Position numbers and translations under genes: made by a program | NCBI RefSeq assembly: GCF_001719125.1 | Contig: NZ_CP017006.1 | Span: forward strand, 1,936,384 to 2,000,383 | Direction: 5' to 3' | Source of the DNA: Sulfolobus sp. A20 | Lineage (GTDB): Archaea; Thermoproteota; Thermoprotei_A; Sulfolobales; Sulfolobaceae | Length of the DNA stretch: 64,000 nucleotides | Shown here: piece by piece, positions 17,584 through 28,713 of the stretch | Layout: each line of letters opens with the position of its first letter | Numbering within the stretch: position 1 is the first letter of the stretch | The notes under the pieces: generated by a model | Databases searched by the model: none | What the model was told of the DNA's origin: nothing | Seen by the model: the letters and a program-made list of their open reading frames with translations, nothing else

Positions 17584-17991
17584 ATGGAAGAGGAAGAGTT
17601 ATCGGGGACTGCTAGGAAAATTTATTATTATCTCCTTAGACAGAAGAAAGCGGTTGGTATTAGAAAAATTCAAAAGGATTTGAATCTGAGCTCTCCCTCT
17701 ATCGTTAGTTATCACATTAAGAGGTTAATGGAAGAAGGACTTGTAAAAGAAACTGAGGAAGGATACGTGGTTGCGAAGATCATTGTGGAAGATTACGTCA
17801 AGTTTAAAAATGTTGTTGTTCCTAGATCCATATTTCTTTCCTCGTTTTTACTTACATCCTTATTAGTCTTATTTTATCTTATTCTTTATCATCCCTTTTC
17901 TGCAGAAATTTTCTCAGTAGTTGTAATTTTTATAGTTACGATATTTTCTGTTACTGATGTAGTAAAAAAATATAGGAAGCTTAAAGTTTAG
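17584..17991 (+). CDS. Membrane-bound winged-helix regulator
   Basis: 135 residues: an N-terminal winged helix (residues 8-65, with a classic recognition helix in LSSPSIVSYHIKRLMEEGLV) followed by two membrane helices (about 82-102 and 107-125). This build, HTH plus membrane anchor, occurs in Sulfolobales one-component regulators such as ArnR, though this protein is shorter. It probably controls a nearby promoter in response to an envelope signal; the target is unknown. It ends 11 bases inside the convergent gene. Confidence 0.75.
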   Translation: MEEEELSGTARKIYYYLLRQKKAVGIRKIQKDLNLSSPSIVSYHIKRLMEEGLVKETEEGYVVAKIIVEDYVKFKNVVVPRSIFLSSFLLTSLLVLFYLILYHPFSAEIFSVVVIFIVTIFSVTDVVKKYRKLKV

Positions 17992-18268
17992 TAACATAGT
18001 AATAAAATAGTACCATGCTAGTGAAAGATAATCCAATAGTTATTAAAGAGGGATAAATATACATAGGTTCTTTGCTGTTAGACCATAAAATGAACTGAGT
18101 AAGGAACGAAAAGAATTGTGCTAAAAGCACGACTCCGAATACGGTTAAAATGCTGGTAAGTCTGCCCTTAAAGTCTTGTCTTAGTCTTAAAAATTCTCTC
18201 AGCACTAGAATTGAAAGTATTATTGCTATTATTGAAAGTGAAATGTGAATGTACCACATCTTAAACAT
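17981..18268 (-). CDS. Hypothetical membrane protein, 95 aa
   Basis: Three hydrophobic helices (about residues 5-24, 37-60 and 70-92) separated by short charged loops. No family is recognised. ATG at 18268. It convergently overlaps the membrane-bound regulator gene. Confidence 0.68.
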   Translation of the reverse strand: MFKMWYIHISLSIIAIILSILVLREFLRLRQDFKGRLTSILTVFGVVLLAQFFSFLTQFILWSNSKEPMYIYPSLITIGLSFTSMVLFYYYVTKL

Positions 18269-18474
18269 ATGCTATATAACTCCTAAGTTGGCATTATTAA
18301 ATTTTTACCCATTTTATGATAGTAATCACAAATCTAGTTGAAAATAAGCTTAATCTTAGTAATATTCAATAGTTCAAATTAAGATTGAGATGTGGTGTCA
18401 TTATTTCCTTAATTTAAGAAAGTGGTATGAAGTCTCAGCGAAAAATTTAAACGTTTTAAAACTTACAAAACATA

Positions 18475-18897
18475 ATGATGATGAATAAGAGAATCAAAGT
18501 AATAGTTGCTAAGCTGGGTTTAGATGGACACGACAGAGGAGCAAAAGTAGTTGCTAGAGCATTGAAAGATGCCGGGATGGAGGTAGTTTATACTGGATTG
18601 AGACAAACGCCCGAACAAATAGTTAAGGCAGCTATACAAGAAGACGCTGATGTAATAGGGATTAGCATATTAAGTGGAGCACACCTAGAATTAATACCCA
18701 AGGTAGTGCAACTTATGAGGCAAAATGGCTTGAACGATGTTGGATTAGTTGTAGGAGGCGTAATTCCTCCTGAAGATATAAATAAATTAAAAGAAATGGG
18801 AGTTGATGAAGTATTTCTGCCGGGATCAAGTCTTAAAGAGATTGTTAACAAGGTTACAAAGGTAGCTAAGGAGAAAAGGGGTATTCGAGTTGGATAA
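18475..18897 (+). CDS. Methylmalonyl-CoA mutase, B12-binding small subunit
   Basis: A stand-alone cobalamin-binding domain of 140 residues. DGHDRG at 17-22 is the DxHxxG motif; His19 is the lower cobalt ligand. SILSG and GGVIP follow where the family has SxL and GG. With a separate catalytic subunit it interconverts methylmalonyl-CoA and succinyl-CoA, a step in propionate use and in the 3-hydroxypropionate/4-hydroxybutyrate cycle. The large subunit is not in this window. The start could be any of three successive ATG codons. The MeaB gene overlaps its end by 8 bases. Confidence 0.93.
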   Translation: MMMNKRIKVIVAKLGLDGHDRGAKVVARALKDAGMEVVYTGLRQTPEQIVKAAIQEDADVIGISILSGAHLELIPKVVQLMRQNGLNDVGLVVGGVIPPEDINKLKEMGVDEVFLPGSSLKEIVNKVTKVAKEKRGIRVG

Positions 18898-19825
18898 TAA
18901 TTTGTTGCAAAGGGCTATGGAAGGCGAAGAATTAGCCATTTCGAGATTATTAACGAAAATAGAGTATATGACTGAGGAGGGTATATCAGCACTAGACATC
19001 CTCTCTAAAAATTCTGGTAAGGCACATGTAATAGGCATTACTGGTATACCCGGTGCTGGGAAAAGTACATTGATAAATGAGTTAATACAAGAATACGTAT
19101 CTAGGGGGAGTAAAGTAGGAGTTATAGTTATAGATCCTTCCAGTCCCTATAGTAAGGGGTCTTTTATGGGAAACAGAATAAGAATGCAGGATAAATCTTT
19201 GCTGAAAAATGTCTTTATAAGGAGTATAGCATCTAGAGGACACTTAGGAGGAATATCAGCTGAGGCATTAATGCTAATAGAAGCCTTAGATGGATTAGGA
19301 TTTGACGTGATACTCGTGGAGACTGTTGGAGCTGGTCAAACTGATACTGAGGTTTCTGACGTAGTTCATACTCTTCTAGTTGTGACTGTCCCTGGTACAG
19401 GGGATGAAATTCAAGCTTTGAAAGCTGGAATAATGGAAATTGGAGATATTTATGTGATCAATAAGGCAGACAAAATTGACGCTGATTTAGCATATAACGC
19501 TATAAAATTCGCTATAGACTCGGCTGAGATTAGTTTTCGAAATAATTGGAGACCATTAATAGTTAAAACTACTGCAATTAAGCATGAAGGAATATCAAAA
19601 TTAGTGGATAGTATCGAGGAACATAAGCGATTCATCATGCAAAACGACATTTTTAATAAAAGGGTTATGAGGAGGAAGGCAAAGATTGTAGAATTAGTTG
19701 TGAGGAGAAAATTAAGCGAGTTAGTAGATAAGATAGTTTCGGAAAACTTCGATATCATAGTAAATCAATCTATTTATAAGTCAATTAATGATACAATCGA
19801 CAAGGTTAAGCGTTTACTTGGGTAA
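18890..19825 (+). CDS. meaB: MeaB/ArgK-type G3E GTPase, mutase chaperone
   Basis: 311 residues. Walker [10 protein letters not shown] near residue 52, the family motif [12 protein letters not shown] near 145, and the guanine-specificity NKAD near 192. MeaB proteins guard methylmalonyl-CoA mutase, gating cofactor loading and release of damaged cobalamin. Position directly after the B12 subunit, with an 8-base overlap, supports that role over the older label of lysine/arginine transport ATPase. The start is a TTG at 18890. Confidence 0.92.
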   Translation: MDNNLLQRAMEGEELAISRLLTKIEYMTEEGISALDILSKNSGKAHVIGITGIPGAGKSTLINELIQEYVSRGSKVGVIVIDPSSPYSKGSFMGNRIRMQDKSLLKNVFIRSIASRGHLGGISAEALMLIEALDGLGFDVILVETVGAGQTDTEVSDVVHTLLVVTVPGTGDEIQALKAGIMEIGDIYVINKADKIDADLAYNAIKFAIDSAEISFRNNWRPLIVKTTAIKHEGISKLVDSIEEHKRFIMQNDIFNKRVMRRKAKIVELVVRRKLSELVDKIVSENFDIIVNQSIYKSINDTIDKVKRLLG

Positions 19826-20473
19826 GATACCTTTTCTTTTCATTTCTCTCACAACTAACTCTCCCATCCTAGTCAATCCATAGTATTTATGATGAGTTCT
19901 AGTTTCTTTCTTAGGTTTTGCTTTTCTTTCTCCAAATTTTATGATTTTGGAGTTTTTCTCTTCAATAAGACCAATTCTGATTAATTCCTCGATTTTTTGA
20001 ATAGTATCTTCTAATCTTTTATGTAATAACTTAGCATAAGTTAATGCATGATCTGCATTAAGCTCTTCAGCATACCTTAAAAGATTTAAGGCAAAATTGT
20101 CATCTCTTAGTATATCGATATATGTCTCAATTATCGTTTTCTCATCGGTCAAATATCTTAATAGATGATCTCCTTCTCTAGTTAAAGTGTAATAAGTGTG
20201 ATGTTTATGAACTTCTGAACTTAGCTTAAACTTTGCTTCAGTATTCTTCAGTGTAGCGCCATGGACTCTTTCGACTAAGCCTAATTTCTCTAAATCATCA
20301 AGAAGTTTCATTATACTTTCTAAGTTTATTTTTGTATTTAACATAATTGATTTTCCATAATCAATATTTGCCTTCTTTAAATGTTCTAAAATAGTCAAGT
20401 ATCTTACATCATTTTTTAAAAGTATTTTAAGTTTCTCTTTAAGCTGTAATATCTCTTGATTTTCATTTACCAT
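19814..20473 (-). CDS. Double winged-helix protein, possible DUF2250
   Basis: 219 residues with two HTH-like halves (about 20-115 and 130-215). Each ends in a similar phrase: HHTYYTLTREGDHLL in the first and HHKYYGLTRMGELVV in the second, so the protein is an internal duplication. The N-terminal part resembles the archaeal DUF2250 group; that family call is from memory and tentative. It is probably a DNA-binding regulator. ATG at 20473 overlaps the end of the upstream hydrolase gene by 11 bases. It convergently overlaps meaB. Confidence 0.72.
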   Translation of the reverse strand: MVNENQEILQLKEKLKILLKNDVRYLTILEHLKKANIDYGKSIMLNTKINLESIMKLLDDLEKLGLVERVHGATLKNTEAKFKLSSEVHKHHTYYTLTREGDHLLRYLTDEKTIIETYIDILRDDNFALNLLRYAEELNADHALTYAKLLHKRLEDTIQKIEELIRIGLIEEKNSKIIKFGERKAKPKKETRTHHKYYGLTRMGELVVREMKRKGILPK

Positions 20474-21065
20474 TTTTTAATCCCTTTAGAAACTCGACTA
20501 CAGTGTTATTGAACCCTTCAGGATTATCTAGATAACATGCATGATTCCTGCCTATGATTTTTAGCTTTGCATTTTTAAGTTTCTTTAGAAGAAGTTCATA
20601 GTTAGATTTTGGAGATATTGTATCATTTGAACCCCATACAAGAAGAACAGGTATTTCAGAGATCTTATCTAAACTATTCTCGTAATTTTTTACCCCAACT
20701 GCTCCTACCAGTATAAGGGAAGAGACTAGATTCGGATAGTCAACCGAAAAGCCTAATACGGCTTCGCCTCCCATGGAAGCTCCCAATAAATTAGCCTTAT
20801 CGATTTCTAGGCTATCCATAAATGTTTTTATGAATTCAGTGAGCTTTAACCCTTGTACATTCTCTGACTTTCCGAAACCTGGAAAGTCCACAGAGATTGC
20901 CCTAAAACCGTTATCGCTTATAGATTTGATTGTACCAGTTTCGTGCCATGTATAAGCATTAAACCTTGCTCCATGAAACAGGAGTACGGGATCACCGTTA
21001 CCTTCCTCTATGAAGTGTATCCTCTTTCCTTTTATCTCGACATATTTATCTTTTAATTGATACAT
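20463..21065 (-). CDS. Alpha/beta hydrolase
   Basis: 200 residues with the alpha/beta hydrolase triad: nucleophile elbow GASMGG (near residue 95), acid in WGSNDTISP, and histidine in GRNHACYLDNP. The oxyanion-hole HGARF lies near 30. The substrate is unknown; an esterase or lipase-like role is the family default. A longer frame runs to 21143, but its first 26 residues are basic and unlike the family. ATG 21065 (MYQLKDKYVEIKGKR) gives the standard N-terminus. Confidence 0.85.
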   Translation of the reverse strand: MYQLKDKYVEIKGKRIHFIEEGNGDPVLLFHGARFNAYTWHETGTIKSISDNGFRAISVDFPGFGKSENVQGLKLTEFIKTFMDSLEIDKANLLGASMGGEAVLGFSVDYPNLVSSLILVGAVGVKNYENSLDKISEIPVLLVWGSNDTISPKSNYELLLKKLKNAKLKIIGRNHACYLDNPEGFNNTVVEFLKGLKNGK

Positions 21066-21201
21066 ATCATAATCTCTTCTGTTTGAAAAGTTATAAGCTT
21101 TTTTACGTTTTAAATAATTAGAAATAAATAAACAGATAAGCATTAAAGCTAAATCATTAATTTAGTTAATTTGAAGATAATTATATAAACTATGAATCTA
21201 A

Positions 21202-22449
<1,248 letters not shown>

Positions 22450-22457
22450 ATTTTTAG

Positions 22458-23318
22458 ATGACCGAGAATATAATAGAATTAGATTCTTTATTAGCTAATG
22501 AAAAACTAAACGTTACTAATAAAGTCTTAGAAGTAATGATAGATATTGACAAATTAGGCCTAGTAGATTTAGTAAAAGGTATATTAGAAGATGAAAAAAC
22601 GTTTGGGAAAATAGTCAGTATGATAACATCAGATGAGATGTTGAATTTCTTTTTAAATTCTGGTAAATTGTTGAATGTATTAAATAAACTTTTACTCGAT
22701 GATGAAAACTTAGACGTCATTCTTCAATTGGTTGATGTTGCAAATAAGGCAAAGAAAATAGGTTTAATTGATTTATTACAAGGCATCTTAAGCGATGAGA
22801 AATACTTGGGTAAAATCATAAACGGAATTGTTAATGATAATCTTTTAAACATTGTTTCAAGATGGGATTCCATATTAGCCTTAGCAAATAATTTGACTAC
22901 AGAAGATATGCTAAATACTATAAATACTATATTAAGTCTAATGGAGGATCTTAACAAGGTTGGGATTCTAGACGTGATAAGAGGAATTATTAAAGACGAG
23001 AATACTTTAGGGAACATTATAAATGGATTGGTTAATGATTTTACACTTAACTTGCTAAATAATTGGAAGGAAATAGCTAATGATTTATCTAAAATTGACC
23101 TTCGTAACTTTAAATATTACACTTGGCTAGTATCAGCTACTGGAGAAGCGTTAAAAGTAGAAAATGTTCAACCGGTAACCAGCTTGTGGGAACTGTATAG
23201 GCTCTTTCGTGATAAGGATGTTCAAAGAGGATTAGGTGTAGTAGTATCAGTCTTAAGACACATAGGTAAGGTTTATGAGCCAGAAAAAGGACTTGCCTAT
23301 CAAGATATCAAGATTTAA
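22458..23318 (+). CDS. DUF1641-like helical repeat protein
   Basis: 286 residues, all helical. Three copies of a unit are seen at about residues 32-62, 99-130 and 167-198, each reading like KxGLIDLLxGILxDExxLGKIINGIVND; the period is 68 residues. The C-terminus (residues 210-286) is different. This resembles DUF1641 proteins, often encoded beside redox enzymes. It lies 8 bases after sqr and is surely co-transcribed, so a role in membrane attachment or maturation of the reductase is plausible (inference). Confidence 0.75.
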   Translation: MTENIIELDSLLANEKLNVTNKVLEVMIDIDKLGLVDLVKGILEDEKTFGKIVSMITSDEMLNFFLNSGKLLNVLNKLLLDDENLDVILQLVDVANKAKKIGLIDLLQGILSDEKYLGKIINGIVNDNLLNIVSRWDSILALANNLTTEDMLNTINTILSLMEDLNKVGILDVIRGIIKDENTLGNIINGLVNDFTLNLLNNWKEIANDLSKIDLRNFKYYTWLVSATGEALKVENVQPVTSLWELYRLFRDKDVQRGLGVVVSVLRHIGKVYEPEKGLAYQDIKI

Positions 23319-24117
23319 GAGTCCAGTCTAATATTTCCTCCTTAGCGATACTTTCGCCTATGTCTATCTCAAAACTTTTCTCTATTTTTAGATATTTAAT
23401 TAAACTTGATACTTTTACATTCCATGGAGGAATTGAGTATAAAGATAGTGCCTTTTTAAATTCGTCACCCTTAACTAAAAACGCTTTAGCAGGCGATACT
23501 ATGAATACATAATCAACATCAGCAGACCTATTTGTGGGTGAAGATGAGTCATTGTAACTTTCAATTATCACATTTTCATTCTCTTTGAAAGTGATTTCTA
23601 CACAAACATCTATGTTATATGGAGAAGAATCTATAAGTTGCCTTAAGCTATTGGAGGATCTAGCGTTAAATTTTAAGGATAAGTTATTTATGAAGCGTAA
23701 TAAAGGTTTAGGTGAATATAGTTCTGCGTTAGAGTTGACAAAATAGCTGTCTATACCAGTTATACAATCGCTGAATCGAATTAAATATGGAAATCCATAA
23801 TCCATCATTAGGTTATATAAAGATACGTTAAACCCTAACTTTTCTAAGTCTATTGGAATGAAAAGAACGGCAAACGGATTTATTTTTCTAATGTCCTTTT
23901 TAGTTTCGTCATAATATTTTAACGCATCATTGCCAGCTAGAGCACCTAATTCCTCACTTCTTATCAGAGTGTTAAAACTGTACCAAGCATTATGTCCTGC
24001 CATAGGCTTTAAGGGAAATAGCTCAATGCCTACTTGACGAAACAATCTTATTAGAGATAATGAAAAAGTTGTCTTTCCAGAGTCATTTGGTAATAAACCA
24101 TTAACTAATATTCTCAT
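23308..24117 (-). CDS. Predicted P-loop ATPase, 269 aa
   Basis: The N-terminus [18 protein letters not shown] resembles the deviant Walker A of the dethiobiotin synthetase / cobyrinate synthase group, where a nucleotide-dependent amide or ring is formed. FKLxPM-like [10 protein letters not shown] follows, as in that group. No family name can be given with confidence. The start overlaps the stop of the PEP carboxylase gene by 4 bases, so the two are one operon. It convergently overlaps the DUF1641-like gene by 11 bases. Confidence 0.7.
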   Translation of the reverse strand: MRILVNGLLPNDSGKTTFSLSLIRLFRQVGIELFPLKPMAGHNAWYSFNTLIRSEELGALAGNDALKYYDETKKDIRKINPFAVLFIPIDLEKLGFNVSLYNLMMDYGFPYLIRFSDCITGIDSYFVNSNAELYSPKPLLRFINNLSLKFNARSSNSLRQLIDSSPYNIDVCVEITFKENENVIIESYNDSSSPTNRSADVDYVFIVSPAKAFLVKGDEFKKALSLYSIPPWNVKVSSLIKYLKIEKSFEIDIGESIAKEEILDWTLKS

Positions 24118-25649
24118 CCCAAAGATCTTCTAATTAATGCCATTTCATATAAGTATTTCTTTGATTCTTGATGAATTTTCTCTCTTAAAGACAGTAAAAA
24201 TAGAGAAGATAAAAGGATGTGTTTTCTACTTTCATAATCAGAACCTCCTACTTTAATTCCTAAAACATCTTGAGCATAATTAACGTCTTTTTTGATCTCA
24301 TCTATTATTTCATTATTCACGTTCCATATTGATTTAATTAATTCAAATGAATCCCAATTGAAGAATCTAGCAGCTCTTTCGATATCGTGTTTAAAGTATA
24401 CGTAATTCCTCTTAAAGGTTTCCCACTCTTCTTCACTCAAATTATCTAAGGCTGAGATTCCAATTATCTCTGGAGGTATTCCTATAGAATAAAGTGAGCC
24501 CACGAAAGAAATTGCTCTAGGAAGTGTAACTTTACCAGTACTTCTCGAGTATCCAAACAAACCTATGTGAAGCTTTCTGGCTCTTCTCCTTGGTAATAAT
24601 AATGCAACATCATTAATAGGCTTAGCTAGATTTTCTATTATCGGCTGATATCTTTGTGTAAATAGTGTTGAAATTTTCACTAATATCCTTTCCTCTTCTT
24701 CACTTAGCTTATCTGGCATAGCAATTTTAGAGTTATTTATGTAATCAATTGCTTTTTTACTCTCCTCTAAGTCATAATCGTATTTGAAGGCAGATTGGAT
24801 TGTGAAAGTATAAATTCCCTTATACTCCCTAAGTACGTATTCATAATTTCTTGGTGATAAATGTCCTCTAAAGGGTAGTGAACCAACTCCAATGATAGGA
24901 TAGATGCTTAGATTGAGGGAGTCAGACAGTTTATACAACTTACTTAAGGCTATTTTTACAGATAATACTGCTGGAATCATTCCATAATTCATAGCAGGGT
25001 CTGATCTTGCTAAGAAAACTCTAATATATTTTGGTCTAATTACCTTATAAAATCCCGCTATAATCTTATCAATATTTTGCATCGAATCGATATCTTCTAC
25101 TAATGGAATTACTTCTATCGTTTTAGGATAAATGTCACCTACTAAATCCCTTACTCTTATTCCATCATAAAGCTCTATATCTTCTTCATTAGCTACGGCT
25201 TTCTCATAGTACTTTACTACACTTATCAGCTCTAAAGCGTCAGTAGTCATGGGGAGAATTACCTCAAAAACGGGTACTGTAATACCATTTCCATAGAATT
25301 TTTTTGCTAAATCATAAGTTATAGGAATGCTTTCCATTGTCTCAGCAAATACTTTTCTATCTGCTCCTTCAACTCTTGGATTAGGCAGCCTATAGGTTAA
25401 AAATACATCTTTTCCGAGTATGTGTTCTCTAAAATAATCGGTGTAATTAGTTAGTAATTTTCTTACTACATGAGTATCCACGTCTTTTCCTTCAGCATCC
25501 CACATTACTTCGTGAACTCCATACATACTATACGCTAAATATGCTTCCTTAACCTCGTCTTCCCCTTCTATTATTTCGCTTCTAGCCCACTCTGGTACTT
25601 TAGCGTTATCAGGATGTTGTGTAGACATAGTACGCGGTATTAGTCTCAT
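24114..25649 (-). CDS. ppcA: Phosphoenolpyruvate carboxylase, archaeal type
   Basis: 511 residues, the short archaeal form rather than the 900-residue bacterial type. The N-terminal [14 protein letters not shown] is diagnostic for this family. It adds bicarbonate to PEP to give oxaloacetate, feeding biosynthesis, and is an anaplerotic partner of the autotrophic carbon cycle. ATG at 25649. The ATPase gene at 23308 follows with a 4-base overlap. Confidence 0.95.
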   Translation of the reverse strand: MRLIPRTMSTQHPDNAKVPEWARSEIIEGEDEVKEAYLAYSMYGVHEVMWDAEGKDVDTHVVRKLLTNYTDYFREHILGKDVFLTYRLPNPRVEGADRKVFAETMESIPITYDLAKKFYGNGITVPVFEVILPMTTDALELISVVKYYEKAVANEEDIELYDGIRVRDLVGDIYPKTIEVIPLVEDIDSMQNIDKIIAGFYKVIRPKYIRVFLARSDPAMNYGMIPAVLSVKIALSKLYKLSDSLNLSIYPIIGVGSLPFRGHLSPRNYEYVLREYKGIYTFTIQSAFKYDYDLEESKKAIDYINNSKIAMPDKLSEEEERILVKISTLFTQRYQPIIENLAKPINDVALLLPRRRARKLHIGLFGYSRSTGKVTLPRAISFVGSLYSIGIPPEIIGISALDNLSEEEWETFKRNYVYFKHDIERAARFFNWDSFELIKSIWNVNNEIIDEIKKDVNYAQDVLGIKVGGSDYESRKHILLSSLFLLSLREKIHQESKKYLYEMALIRRSLG

Positions 25650-25730
25650 TTGTTCAAGAACTTTTCCGTCTTCAGTTAAAAACTTTCTTAATCTAAATCT
25701 TTTTAAGGAATCTGAATCCTACTTAAAATC

Positions 25731-26177
25731 ATGAAACCCGGAGAAGATGCTCCAGACTTTGAAGCCGATTCAACAATAGGTAAGATAAAGTTATCTAATT
25801 TCAGAGGTAAAAAGGTTATATTATATTTCTATCCTAAATCGTTTACAAGTGGCTGTACGAGAGAATTACAGAGATTTGTACAACTCTATTCAGAGTTTAA
25901 GAATTTAAACGCGGAAATTATAGGTGTTAGCGTAGATAAGATAGATACTCAAAGAAAATTCGCTGAAAAATATGGTGCAACTTTTCCTATTGTGGCTGAC
26001 GATAATAAGATGATAACTCAAATGTATGGAGTGTTAAATGATAAAGGAACAAGTGCGCAAAGGGTTACATTCATAATAGACGAATCCGGGAAGATAATAG
26101 AAATCTTAAGAAACCTTAAGAGAGCAGAAGAACATGCTGATAAGTCTTTAGAAATTATAAAGAAATCTAAGGGTTAG
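25731..26177 (+). CDS. bcp: Peroxiredoxin, Bcp/PrxQ type, 1-Cys
   Basis: 148 residues of the AhpC/TSA fold. The peroxidatic Cys42 sits in SFTSGCTRELQRF. It is the only cysteine in the protein, so the enzyme has no resolving cysteine of its own and must be reduced by an external thiol. It removes peroxides. S. solfataricus has several Bcp paralogues, and this is one of that group. ATG at 25731, with a TATA-like TTTTTAAG about 30 bases upstream. Confidence 0.92.
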   Translation: MKPGEDAPDFEADSTIGKIKLSNFRGKKVILYFYPKSFTSGCTRELQRFVQLYSEFKNLNAEIIGVSVDKIDTQRKFAEKYGATFPIVADDNKMITQMYGVLNDKGTSAQRVTFIIDESGKIIEILRNLKRAEEHADKSLEIIKKSKG

Positions 26178-26201
26178 AAAGTTTTCCCTTAAATACCTTT
26201 T

Positions 26202-27713
26202 TTATTCTAGTATTCTTTTATAAACCTTCTTCTTGAACGCTTCTAACGGATTATTTATAACATTAGGTATCTCATTTACTATGTCAGTAGGTGCTAGATG
26301 GGCACCTAATTTATTATAGGCTAACGTACCAGCAAGACTATTTATAAATACTCCTAAGTAAGCTGCGATAAATGGTTCAATTCTTTGAGCCATTAGAGTT
26401 CCTACTATTCCGGTCAACGTATCTCCACTACCACCTACTGTCATTCCAGGATTGCCGGTCTTATTTAACTTAAACCTCTTTCCATCACTGATTATATCAA
26501 TATAACCTTTCAATAATACAGTGCATTTACACTTCTCAGCATTTCTAACAACTTGATTTATCCGCTCTCTCATATTAATACTAGGTTCCTCCCCAAAGAA
26601 TATTTTGAACTCTCCAGCATGCGGAGTAATAACAACCTTATTATATAGTTCATATCCTTTTATAGCTTTTAGAGCATCCGCATCGATTACTGCAGTTTTG
26701 TTTTTTTCTCTCAAATAATTCACTATAGTTTTAGAGGCTTCAACGGTTTCGTCGGAGAGTCCCATGCCGGGTCCAATTATTACCACATCAGCTCTATCTA
26801 TCCATGGCTTTAACTCTTCTAAATTACTGGGCGAAATATTTTTTCCTTGTAATTTTATACTGATTAAATCTGGAGAGTAGCCTGCTATTATTTTAGCAGT
26901 GTCTTCTGGTGCAGCTACGTACACTAAATCTGCACCCGTTCTTAACGCAGCCATTCCAGCCAAAGTTGGAGCTCCACTGAAAGTGTAACTCCCCCCAATA
27001 ACTAGAACTCTTCCATTTTCTCCCTTCTTTGACGAGAAACGCCTTTTGGGTAAGTTAACGATGACATCTCCTGGTCCTGCATATATCTCAGCCTCAGGAG
27101 GAATGCCTATTTTCTTCACAACGATGTTGAAATTATATTTTAATAAACCTGGCTTCATATCATGAAAAGTTACTACTAAATCTGGTTTTACGTACTCATC
27201 TTGGAATGCCTCGCCGGTATCAGCGTTAATTCCAGACGGTACGTCAATTGACACTTTATACCCTTTACTTTGGTTAAATACTTTAATAGCAGTTCTGAAA
27301 GGCTCTCTCGGTCTTCCGGAGAATCCAGTCCCTAACATTCCATCAACTAGAATATCAGCAGTTAACGGCTTCAATTCCTCAACATCTTTTACAGTAATCA
27401 TTTTTATGCTGAAATCCATCTCTTCAATCGCGTTTAAATTAAGCACTGCATCTTCATGTTTATTTTCTCCCAATAAAATTACGTTAACGTTTGCACCCTC
27501 TCCAGCTAGATGTCTAGCAGTTACTAAAGCATCTCCTCCTTTTCCTCCATGTCCCACGAAAATGTACACTTGTTTTTCCTTTACATTATTTTCAAATCTT
27601 GTGACTATTTCGTCCTTAACTGATCTCCCTGCATTCTCCATCAATAATAAAGTTGGAACACCCAGCGAAGTACTATTTATCTCTAGAGCTCTCATTTCTT
27701 TTACGGTAATCAT
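26202..27713 (-). CDS. nnr: Bifunctional NAD(P)H-hydrate repair enzyme Nnr
   Basis: 503 residues: an N-terminal YjeF epimerase domain (residues 1-215, with GHGGKGGDALVTARHL) fused to a C-terminal ADP-dependent dehydratase (from about 225, with RVLVIGGSYTFSGAPTLAG and NPGMTVGGSGDTLTGI). The two activities restore NADH and NADPH damaged by heat hydration, a frequent event in hot cells. ATG at 27713. A C/D box sRNA lies 31 bases upstream on the same strand. Confidence 0.95.
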   Translation of the reverse strand: MITVKEMRALEINSTSLGVPTLLLMENAGRSVKDEIVTRFENNVKEKQVYIFVGHGGKGGDALVTARHLAGEGANVNVILLGENKHEDAVLNLNAIEEMDFSIKMITVKDVEELKPLTADILVDGMLGTGFSGRPREPFRTAIKVFNQSKGYKVSIDVPSGINADTGEAFQDEYVKPDLVVTFHDMKPGLLKYNFNIVVKKIGIPPEAEIYAGPGDVIVNLPKRRFSSKKGENGRVLVIGGSYTFSGAPTLAGMAALRTGADLVYVAAPEDTAKIIAGYSPDLISIKLQGKNISPSNLEELKPWIDRADVVIIGPGMGLSDETVEASKTIVNYLREKNKTAVIDADALKAIKGYELYNKVVITPHAGEFKIFFGEEPSINMRERINQVVRNAEKCKCTVLLKGYIDIISDGKRFKLNKTGNPGMTVGGSGDTLTGIVGTLMAQRIEPFIAAYLGVFINSLAGTLAYNKLGAHLAPTDIVNEIPNVINNPLEAFKKKVYKRILE

Positions 27714-27744
27714 ATGTCATAGTTTGTAAAAACACTAATAAATA

Positions 27745-27794
27745 TCAGTCGCGAGTTACTTCATCACTACCTCAGGATTGGAGTTAGTCATCAA
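27745..27794 (-). ncRNA. C/D box methylation guide sRNA
   Basis: On the minus strand: C box TTGATGA (27794-27788), 12-nt guide CTAACTCCAATC, D' CTGA (27775-27772), 4-nt spacer GGTA, C' GTGATGA (27767-27761), 12-nt guide AGTAACTCGCGA, D CTGA (27748-27745). All four boxes and both guides have textbook size. Expected targets are UCGCGAGUUACU (methyl on the fifth base, G) and GAUUGGAGUUAG (fifth base, G), presumably in rRNA or tRNA. A TATA-like TTGTATAAG lies just upstream. It is in the leader of nnr. Confidence 0.9.
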
Positions 27795-27926
27795 CTATAA
27801 TACGTTCTTATACAATATTACATTAATTATAAATATCTTTCCTCCTATAAAATCTCACAACATTAAATTAGAGTCTAACTAAAGTTTATTAACCTATTAT
27901 GAGTAATAATTAACAAGGTGTCTCCT

Positions 27927-28475
27927 ATGGTCCTCGGAAAAGAAACCGAAATGGGATTAAAAGAATTATTCAAAGCAAACGCAGAAGATTTTATGTCATT
28001 AATGTTAGTTGCTGAGAAGTTAGAGCAATTAGGTAAGAAAGAGGAGGCTAAAGCATTAAGAGAGAAAGCATTAGTTGAATTAGGTCATGCAAAGGCAATA
28101 TTTGAGACATTATTAAGGCATAAGCAACTAAACAATGTAGTAGGTGAAATGGCAAGAGAGGAACAAGACCAACATGTAGCCGAGTATAATAAGGTTGCTA
28201 TGACTGCTAAGGCAGAGGGTCATGAAGATATAGAGAGGATGTTATGCAGTTTTGCTGATCAAGAAGCTAAAATTGCGGAAACAATAGGTAAAGTTTCAAA
28301 GGTTTTAGAGGAAATGGCTAAAGAAGAGGATATGCAGCACATTAGTGAGTATAATAAGGTTGCTATGACTGCTAAGGCAGAGGGTCATGAAGATATAGAG
28401 AGGATGTTATGCAGTTTTGCTGATCAAGAAGCTAAAATTGCGGAAACAATAAAATCAGTAGCGAAGGCTCTTTAA
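27927..28475 (+). CDS. Rubrerythrin/ferritin-like protein with internal duplication
   Basis: 182 residues. It looks like a small rubrerythrin-type helical bundle that may bind a di-iron centre (E-x2-H motifs such as ALVELGHAKAI, EYNKVAM and EGHEDIE), likely in peroxide or iron handling. The core EYNKVAMTAKAEGHEDIE through IAETI is present twice, exactly. ATG 27927 is chosen over the GTG at 27918, because GGTG (27917-27920) then serves as ribosome-binding site with a 6-base gap. No rubredoxin CxxC domain is present. Confidence 0.78.
   Translation: MVLGKETEMGLKELFKANAEDFMSLMLVAEKLEQLGKKEEAKALREKALVELGHAKAIFETLLRHKQLNNVVGEMAREEQDQHVAEYNKVAMTAKAEGHEDIERMLCSFADQEAKIAETIGKVSKVLEEMAKEEDMQHISEYNKVAMTAKAEGHEDIERMLCSFADQEAKIAETIKSVAKAL
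28182..28451 (+). repeat. Two identical 105-nt direct repeats inside the ferritin-like gene
   Basis: 28182-28286 and 28347-28451 are identical at every base. They are in frame and 165 bases (55 codons) apart. The codons before and after each copy differ (VGEMAREEQDQHVA against LEEMAKEEDMQHIS). The identical core with diverged edges suggests a tandem duplication kept uniform by gene conversion, or a recent one. Confidence 0.95.
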
Positions 28476-28713
28476 AGCTATTTTATCTTTTTAAGTTTGT
28501 TTTGTTAGAACTTTTCTACAATTTAACGTAACAAAAATTTCAAGTAATAAGTATATTTTCTTTGATTGTAAGGCATGCGAAGGAATCAAAACACTGTTTT
28601 TAATTGATCAATTTTTCCTTCCTTCTTTTATCTGATTAAATTTTCAATTAATTTTGAAGGTATTACTTTTAAGTTTGTGGTAATCCATTTAAAGTGTTAG
28701 AAACCATTAAATA
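28476..28713. promoter_or_regulatory. Terminator-like T-runs and herA operon promoter
   Basis: T-rich stretches (28481-28505) directly after the ferritin-like stop look like an archaeal terminator. Upstream of the repair operon, CATTTAAAG (28687-28695) is a TATA box about 25 bases before the ATG at 28714, so the herA mRNA is probably leaderless. Confidence 0.5.
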
